From Branchiostoma belcheri (lineage: Eukaryota; Chordata; Leptocardii; Amphioxiformes; Branchiostomatidae): a DNA stretch of 64,000 bases. Below the pieces are notes generated by a model, which saw only the letters and a program-made list of their open reading frames with translations, did no database searches and had not been told where the DNA came from. The stretch spans positions 1,416,735-1,480,734 of the forward strand of contig NW_017802602.1 of the NCBI RefSeq assembly GCF_001625305.1. Reading direction: 5' to 3'. The position numbers were made by a program, and so were the translations under genes. Positions 60,001 to 64,000 of this stretch are shown here, one piece after another (position 1 is the stretch's first letter; every line of letters starts with the position of its first letter).

Positions 60001-63000
60001 TCTGTTGCCTTTGTGGGCATAAAGGTTGCATTAGCCTGGTATCCATCCGTCTTCGGCTGTGTCCTAGCCTCTACCAGGCTTCAGGGGACGATAGAGAGAG
60101 ATAGCATGCCGCGAGAGTTGGTCCGCTAGACAGTACAGTTCGGGTGCGGCAAGCCGTACTCTATAGCGGACCAACTCCCCTGGCATATGTTATCTTTCTA
60201 TTTGGTAAATTTCTACTCTTTGCGGCCGCCTCCTAAAGCCTGTTAGAGGCTAAAAATCTATACTAGCTCTGCATAAGGACCACCTACTACCTGGCAATTT
60301 CACTTGAGGGCGGTACAACCGCACCTACCAGGAGGTAATGAGGAGCGAATGCCCGCTACTAACTTCAGTCGTTAGGAGATTTTTTTTCTGTACATCTGCT
60401 TTCAACAAACGTATGAAAGGTAAAGGAAAGGCAACAAAAGCTGTATTATGTAAGATTCCCGCGTGGCATAGAGTTTGGTACAAAGCTGGTGCCATGGTGA
60501 GGCGGACAGTGGAGCTATAGAAAGTTGCGTAACAGAACATTGTTCCCAAAATATCCGTATAAAATTGATCCAAGAACAGACAACAGACATGCATGCTTTT
60601 AGTCGAGTCGTTGAACCCAGTTGTGGCAATGACCGCCAAGTATTATAGCGCAAACTTGTATTACGCAACACGAATGGGAAAACTTAACCCCCTTGCAATC
60701 GCGGAAGCCTATGCGTGAAATTCTAATTTTTTCACGGTTTTCGTTGGATGCTTGGCTAACATTGCATAAGAATTTTGCCTTTTCCGAAACAACATTTAAA
60801 ACCGAAGCAGCAGGATGTCATCCTCAAATACGCGAATGCTACCTTAAAAGAGATGTTCTGCCGTTAAGGGTTTCGCATGTGGGGTCGTGTGGCGTAACGG
60901 TGCTGGCGTAGCGGCAGAGCGTTCGGCTCAGAACCAAGAGGTCCCGGGTTCGAACCCCACCTATCTCACCAATCTTGTGCACCTGGGAAAGGCACTTAAC
61001 ACGACTTTCCTGGATGAAGGCCTGGCGAACCCCATCTCGTATTAGCCATAAAAAGGCAGCGGAATCGTCTGCTAGTGGAAGGCGGCTGCCTCAAAATGAA
61101 AGAAGAAGAATCAAATGTGTCCCGCAAGTCTGGCAAAGTTTTAAAACGCCGGCCAGCCGACATCTCGCATTTCATTGCGAGATTTTTACCAGACTGTACA
61201 TCTCATCTAGCCTCTACCAGGCTTCGGGAGGCGGCTGGAAAGAGTAAAAAATTGGCCAAATAGAGAGATAGCATGCCAGGGGAGTTGGTCCGCTAGATTC
61301 GTAGTACATAACAGTATGCCGCTCCTGAAACTGTACTCTCTAGCGGACCAACTCCCCAGGCATGTTATCTGTCTATTTACCTTTCCCGCCGTCCGAGAAG
61401 ATGTCCATCATGAACATCCGGGGTCTTGATGAGAAGGCGTCTCCCGGGGCAACCAGGGCCTCCCGCATCGCCTCCAGACTGTTCAGCACCACCACGTCAC
61501 TCGTCCCGAACCGCACACCTGAAAAAAGAAAAAAAGAACTAGAAAGGTAACATTTGCAAAGCAAATGCAAAATGTCTACCTTCGCATATGGTCTGCTATG
61601 TTAATTCTTACTCAAACACATTCATATATATGGACAGACAGGAGTCTAAATCCCTCCTGCTATAAAAATGAAACATGATGTAACCCAACACTAGTTACCA
61701 TGGCAACAGTCACAACATTGGTTCAGGTCACTGCTTCGAGAAGAAGAAGAATAGGAGGAAGAAGAAACTGAACAAAAACAAACCATGAAACCATGGAAAT
61801 TGACATTTTAGCAGTGGTAAGTTGGTCAGCCAGCTGCCGCCGCGCCGCGTGCCTGCGAAGCTGGTGTGTTACGCCGAAAGGCGGTTATACCGGCTATACA
61901 GATACAGGTACAGATACAGAAGTTAGCCTCTACCAGACTTCGGGAGGCGGCTGTAAAGAGTAGAAATGGCCGCCCCCCCGAAGCCTGGTAGAGGCTATTT
62001 GTAAGTGGCATCAAGGTAAAGCTAAATTTGCTTCGAGCTTTAAGATTTTTCAACTGGACGAATTCTTCCATAGTTTTCACGTCCTTCGTCAGTGTGACTG
62101 ACCCTCTGGTGCAATCACGTGACCTTCAACGATAGATATTACATACGCCCACCTAAGATCACAATGTCACCACAAATTTGGTATCGCAAACTTGTTGCAC
62201 AACCAATCAAGTCATAACTCGGTTACGTCCGTGTCTGTTTCACAGAAATGTAATCAGTCAGTCGGAACTAAAAGCGCTTCATGCACTTAACCAGGTTTGG
62301 GCTTAGTAAAATGATTATAGAACGGTATTTAGATGGTAAGGACACAACGGAATGAAATTTGGCGTTGTAGGAGAGGGAATTGCCAAAGAAGGCTGCCTTG
62401 AACTGTTCGATCATGTTGTAAATACATTGTATAATCAGGACATTGAACCAAGGAAACAAAAAAAGTTTCCATCCAGATTCTACTACTAGATCAATCGCAC
62501 ATAGTGCATAAAGAAGTATACATAAAATATGCAAGGCACGTGTATGCAATTGTGTGTTAAGGGATGTGCTTGCCTTTGTGGGAGGTCCAATCCTTAATTA
62601 CTTACCAGAAATACAGAAAGGTGCATGTGGACTACAGGCAAACTAAGGAAGGTAACAAAGCGCCCGAAAATACACCACGACCGTGAAAATGCGTGTTCAG
62701 CCTCAATAGCAATTGAGCACAATAGTCAGAACAGCTCTGTTGTTCTCAGGTCTCAGCTCTCACAAAAAACAGGCCTCCAAGACAGGTTCATCGAACTCTG
62801 AAGAAGTTTCTAGTCCCTTTAGTTCGGCGTTTCAAAGGCTCGTGTCAACGTCCTATAGAACTGTGTTTCTGAGGTTCAAGGCCAAAGATAGGAGCGTGAG
62901 GAGTCTGTGAATATGTATCTCTCTGAAATCTTTAAAATCTAATGAAATCTTCATTGCGAATACAACGTTGTAGACATACAGATAGTGTCTGAATTGAGTA

Positions 63001-63651
63001 GGTATGACAAATGATGATAATTTCTGCTAGCCTCTACCAAACTTCGGGAGGCGGCTGCAAAGAGTAGAAGTCGGTCAAATAGAGGTTTAAATGCTGAGGG
63101 TATGGCAAAATGTACTCTCTAGCGGACCAACTCTCCCGGCATGTTATCTTACTATTTGACCGATTTCTACACTTTCCAGCCGCCTCCCGAAGCCTGGTAG
63201 AGACTAAATTTCTGCCACAGACACAATTCAACAACTTTATTCAGAAAAGCTAGTGTCTTAGCCTGGAGTCCAGCCTTCTTAAGGTCCCTCCCAAAGATCC
63301 ACTACCCCGGGGAGCGGACCAAAGCTGAGAAGGCTGGACTCCAGGCTAACGCTTTAGGCTATGAAGGGAAGGCTATTGGATTAGGGACAGGCCTTCACCT
63401 TAGCCGCCGATTGTTCGCTCGGTCGATGACCCCAGATACTCCATCCTCTTAAGTATGCAACACTGACTCCGCACTGCTAAACACAGACAGCCCACAGAAC
63501 AGTTAATCCCCAAGCAGGTCTCTAAGCGGATTTGCTTGGGGATTAGGCCTTGGGCGGTGTGTTGGACCCTCTCTAGCCAATGAATACTACTTGGCCAATT
63601 TGATACTGTCTTTTGTCGTCTTTCTTGTACCACACCTTTGCACGCAAGGGT

Positions 63652-63687
<36 letters not shown>

Positions 63688-64000
63688 GAGGGGGAAGGAG
63701 AGAGAGAGACACACACACACACTAACAAACAAACAAACAAACACACGCACGCACGCACACACAAACGCTACCGAAAATATAGCCATGTTGAGGAAGGTAA
63801 TAAAAACTTTGAAGTAGGAAAGCCTAGTCTCCACCAGACTCCTTTGCAGGCTGAATAAATAGTAGAAAAATAGGCCGATTTCTACTATTTATTCAGCCTG
63901 CCAAAAAAAAAGGAGTCTGGTGGAGACTAAGAAACCCTTAGTACTGACCGATCACGTCGCCGCATCCGTCAGTCCATGCGGCCAGAGTCCGGTGCGGCTC
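51097..64000 (-). CDS. CYP2-clan cytochrome P450, nine exons visible, first exon(s) beyond window
   Basis: A haem-thiolate monooxygenase of the microsomal CYP2 clan (NADPH-P450 reductase dependent; substrate unknown). Nine exons join in phase to 444 residues and a TGA stop. About 50 N-terminal residues, including the membrane anchor, are off the right edge. Landmarks in order: substrate-contact helix region [19 protein letters not shown]-helix [12 protein letters not shown]-helix [16 protein letters not shown]-helix E-V-L-R (ExxR) formed across an exon join; [11 protein letters not shown]; haem loop [15 protein letters not shown] with the Cys ligand, split by an intron inside the Gly codon; C-terminus [12 protein letters not shown]. 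The C-helix Trp normally seen in WxxxR is Leu here. I cannot name the subfamily. Introns are rich in foldback elements. Confidence 0.93.
51679..51811 (-). CDS. P450 exon, PERF motif
   Basis: [20 protein letters not shown] to [11 protein letters not shown]. Acceptor TGTCCAG, donor GTAAGA. Starts in phase 0 and leaves one base for the next exon. Confidence 0.93.
52292..52384 (-). CDS. P450 exon after K-helix
   Basis: [20 protein letters not shown] to YFIPENTQ, 31 whole codons. The first residues complete ExxR. Acceptor CGCCCCAG, donor GTAAAA. Confidence 0.93.
52417..52457. repeat. (GGAT)n microsatellite
   Basis: About ten GGAT units in a P450 intron close to the acceptor of the 52292-52384 exon. 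Confidence 0.95.
52827..53021 (-). CDS. P450 exon, I-helix to K-helix
   Basis: [20 protein letters not shown] to [15 protein letters not shown] is the oxygen-activation motif. Acceptor CCCATTAG, donor GTAGTT. 65 whole codons. Confidence 0.94.
53758..53913 (-). CDS. P450 exon
   Basis: [20 protein letters not shown] to FTEREMEQ, containing [12 protein letters not shown]. Acceptor GCTGCAG, donor GTAGGA. 52 whole codons. Confidence 0.93.
54023..54070. repeat. (AC)n microsatellite
   Basis: About 24 AC units; the hAT-type element at 54083 inserted into its edge, and AC-rich text continues to about 54596. Confidence 0.95.
54083..54516. mobile_element. Non-autonomous hAT-type DNA transposon with 8-base target duplication
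   Basis: Terminal inverted repeats TAGGGCTGCGGACC and (reverse) TAGGGCTGCGTACC, 13 of 14 matching. It is flanked by perfect ACTCACAC at 54075-54082 and 54517-54524. Eight-base duplications are the hAT superfamily mark. 434 bases, no transposase. Interior rich in GGTACAGGTACAGG and ACCGGTACCTGTACC. Inside a P450 intron. Confidence 0.8.
54620..54779 (-). CDS. P450 exon
   Basis: [20 protein letters not shown] to RVKTGIRE. Acceptor ATCCCTAG, donor GTTAGT. Directly followed in the intron by AC-rich microsatellite and a hAT-type element. Confidence 0.92.
54850..55140 (+). repeat. Dispersed 230-base element, copy
   Basis: AATCTTACTCAAACACAATC to CAGCACCAGTTACCATG, then AGACGTCTGGTCTAGGTCAT and AAGAAGAAGAAAC. 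Matches 61545-61790 and, inverted, 21560-21790. Confidence 0.75.
55451..55676 (-). CDS. P450 exon, C-helix
   Basis: [20 protein letters not shown] to [10 protein letters not shown]. Acceptor CCCTGCAG, donor GTGTGA. Leu replaces the usual C-helix Trp. Confidence 0.93.
55746..55903. repeat. Dispersed 160-base element, copy 2
   Basis: Inverted relative to 5945-6105; AACACAAAGAAGTTCTCTCA to GGGTCAAAGGTATCTGGTA. Confidence 0.75.
56533..56773. mobile_element. Foldback element, AGCCTCTACCAGG family, diverged
   Basis: Ends CCTCTATCGGGCTTCAGAGG and ACTGAAACCTGGTAGAGGC; the interior TGGCATGTTATCTATTTTGC and related text is shared with the other copies. The most diverged and longest copy. Confidence 0.65.
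57232..57743 (+). pseudogene. Unassigned open stretch broken by one frame change
   Basis: The first part reads [20 protein letters not shown], then [20 protein letters not shown]. In the next frame, text continues from about 57420 as [33 protein letters not shown], and ends at TGA 57741-57743. The two parts read like one protein with a shift near 57415-57430. I do not recognise a family. It may be a decayed gene or transposon piece on the strand opposite the P450, or chance. Confidence 0.3.
57830..57965. repeat. Dispersed element with ACTCAAGCAACTGGATATGA
   Basis: GAAGGTTAGACATCCAGGTA, ACTCAAGCAACTGGATATGA, TTTCGTCAGTGACTGA. Best-kept copy of the family at 1922-1992. Confidence 0.75.
59165..59385 (-). 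repeat. tRNA-derived SINE, family A, best copy
   Basis: Reverse strand: GGTGTAGTGGTTAGAGCAAT (A box), CCCGGGTTCGATTCCGAGTC (perfect B box), then CCCTTGGGAAAGGCACTTTA, CACGACTTTCCTCACTCC, and CAGGTGTGAATGGGTACCTG. Pol III promoter elements look intact. Confidence 0.88.
59425..59635 (+). repeat. CR1-like LINE 3' tail split by about 120 bases
   Basis: The left part GCTGCCGCCGCGCCGCGTGC to GCTGGTGTGTTACGC and the right part TTATACCGGCTATACAGGTA are separated near 59478-59608 by unrelated text. Either an insertion or a replacement. Confidence 0.7.
60067..60251. mobile_element. Foldback element, AGCCTCTACCAGG family
   Basis: Ends TAGCCTCTACCAGGCTTCAG and AAGCCTGTTAGAGGCTA; inner arms AGTTGGTCCGCTAGA and TATAGCGGACCAACT. 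No coding capacity. Confidence 0.8.
60885..61015 (+). repeat. tRNA-derived SINE, family A
   Basis: GCAGAGCGTTCGGCTCAGAA, B box GGTTCGAACCC at 60948-60958, then CTGGGAAAGGCACTTAACAC and GACTTTCC. Not an intact tRNA gene: no matching acceptor stem. Confidence 0.85.
61208..61380. mobile_element. Foldback element, AGCCTCTACCAGG family, abutting a splice donor
   Basis: The left end TAGCCTCTACCAGGCTTCGG is complete. The right end stops at CATGTTATCTGTCTATTTAC, at the donor of the 61381-61518 exon, lacking the usual last 40 or so bases. Confidence 0.75.
61381..61518 (-). CDS. P450 exon
   Basis: [20 protein letters not shown] to DIFSDGGKG. Acceptor TTTTTCAG, donor GTAAAT. The donor side is immediately adjoined by a foldback element. 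Confidence 0.93.
61545..61790 (+). repeat. Dispersed 230-base element, copy
   Basis: GCAAAGCAAATGCAAAATGT, TTCTTACTCAAACACATTCA, AGTTACCATGGCAACAG. Starts about 25 bases from the 61381-61518 exon. Confidence 0.75.
61838..61922 (+). repeat. CR1-like LINE 3' tail
   Basis: GCTGCCGCCGCGCCGCGTGC, GCTGGTGTGTTACGCCGAAA, GGTTATACCGGCTATACAGA, GATACA tail. Immediately followed by a foldback element. Confidence 0.8.
61925..61999. mobile_element. Short foldback element, internal-deletion form
   Basis: AGCCTCTACCAGACTTCGGG and CCCGAAGCCTGGTAGAGGCT meet with only about 30 bases between them; the middle of the longer copies is missing. Confidence 0.85.
63029..63208. mobile_element. Foldback element, AGCCTCTACCAGG family
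   Basis: TAGCCTCTACCAAACTTCGG to CCGAAGCCTGGTAGAGACTA with GGCATGTTATCTTACTATTT inside. Confidence 0.85.
63258..63350. mobile_element. Foldback element with perfect arms
   Basis: Arms AGCCTGGAGTCCAGCCTTCT and AGAAGGCTGGACTCCAGGCT are perfect complements and are flanked by TTA on the left and, as part of the palindrome, TAA on the right. About 50 bases of loop. Confidence 0.85.
63649..63755. repeat. (GA)n, (CA)n and (AAAC)n simple repeats
   Basis: A purine run of GA units followed by CA units, AAAC units and CACG units. Open frames across it are composition artefacts. Confidence 0.95.
63822..63931. mobile_element. Complete hairpin foldback element near a P450 donor
   Basis: Outer arms TAGTCTCCACCAGACTCCTT / AAGGAGTCTGGTGGAGACTA and inner arms GCAGGCTGAATAAATAGTAG / CTACTATTTATTCAGCCTGC. 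It ends 17 bases from the donor of the 63949-64000 exon. Confidence 0.88.
63949..64000 (-). CDS. P450 exon, cut by the window edge
   Basis: [17 protein letters not shown] plus one base, donor GTCAGT. The phase fits the next exon (completed Gly codon). Its 5' end and the start codon lie beyond 64000. Confidence 0.88.

Larger units (their letters stand above)
55677..61380. other. Large P450 intron (5.7 kb)
   Basis: Filled with repeats: 160-base element (55746-55903), dispersed element (55945-56035), foldback family (56533-56773, 60067-60251, 61208-61380), three diverged copies of ACATGTGGCAGAC text (56235-57080), SINEs (59165-59385, 60885-61015) and a split LINE tail (59425-59635). A frame-broken open stretch lies at 57232-57743. 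Confidence 0.75.

Noticed and set aside
60885-60970. A tRNA gene on the plus strand
   Set aside because: The B box and an anticodon-like loop are present, but no acceptor stem pairs and the same tail follows as in the other SINE copies.
63400-63858. Open frames rich in CVC/SLSL and ERER on both strands
   Set aside because: They are translations of GA and CA microsatellites.
1-64000. CRISPR arrays, operons, bacterial promoters or phage genes
   Set aside because: The window is plainly eukaryotic; repeats lack spacer structure and genes are split by introns.

Overview
The window looks like a lancelet (amphioxus, Branchiostoma-type) nuclear genome segment. The gene structure is that of an intron-rich animal. 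The long coding regions are deuterostome-like. The introns are packed with short foldback elements, tRNA-derived SINEs, microsatellites and 3' tails of a CR1-like LINE. The species call is an inference from family resemblance; the sequence itself proves only an animal with canonical GT-AG introns.

Two protein genes were found, both on the minus strand. (1) Positions 1423-47926 carry the 5' two thirds of an axonemal outer-arm dynein heavy chain of the DNAH9/11/17 group, closest in wording to DNAH17. I could place 57 coding exons that join in phase without a stop. They give 2893 codons: the N-terminal tail, the linker, and AAA1 to the middle of AAA4, with four intact P-loops. The stalk, AAA5, AAA6 and C-terminus lie beyond position 1. 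(2) Positions 51097-64000 carry nine exons (444 residues) of a CYP2-clan cytochrome P450; its first exon or exons lie beyond position 64000.

Between them, 47927-51096 is the upstream region of the dynein gene and the downstream region of the P450 gene. It holds a perfect palindromic X-box (RFX-type) motif next to a forkhead site, the pairing expected for ciliary genes. I saw no convincing plus-strand gene. A frame-broken open stretch at 57232-57743 and a decayed CR1-like reverse transcriptase end near 41440-41803 are the only other coding traces.

The most unusual signals are these. At least eleven dynein exons are accompanied by one or more partial tandem copies in the neighbouring intron, each keeping one native splice site and differing mostly at synonymous positions. 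About eleven matches to the vertebrate REST/NRSF RE1 element lie in dynein introns, five of them clustered at 911-1352. A 434-bp hAT-type element has a perfect 8-bp target duplication. A 42-bp minisatellite is open in several frames. The partial exon copies could be real local duplications or a product of merging two divergent haplotypes in assembly; long reads would decide.
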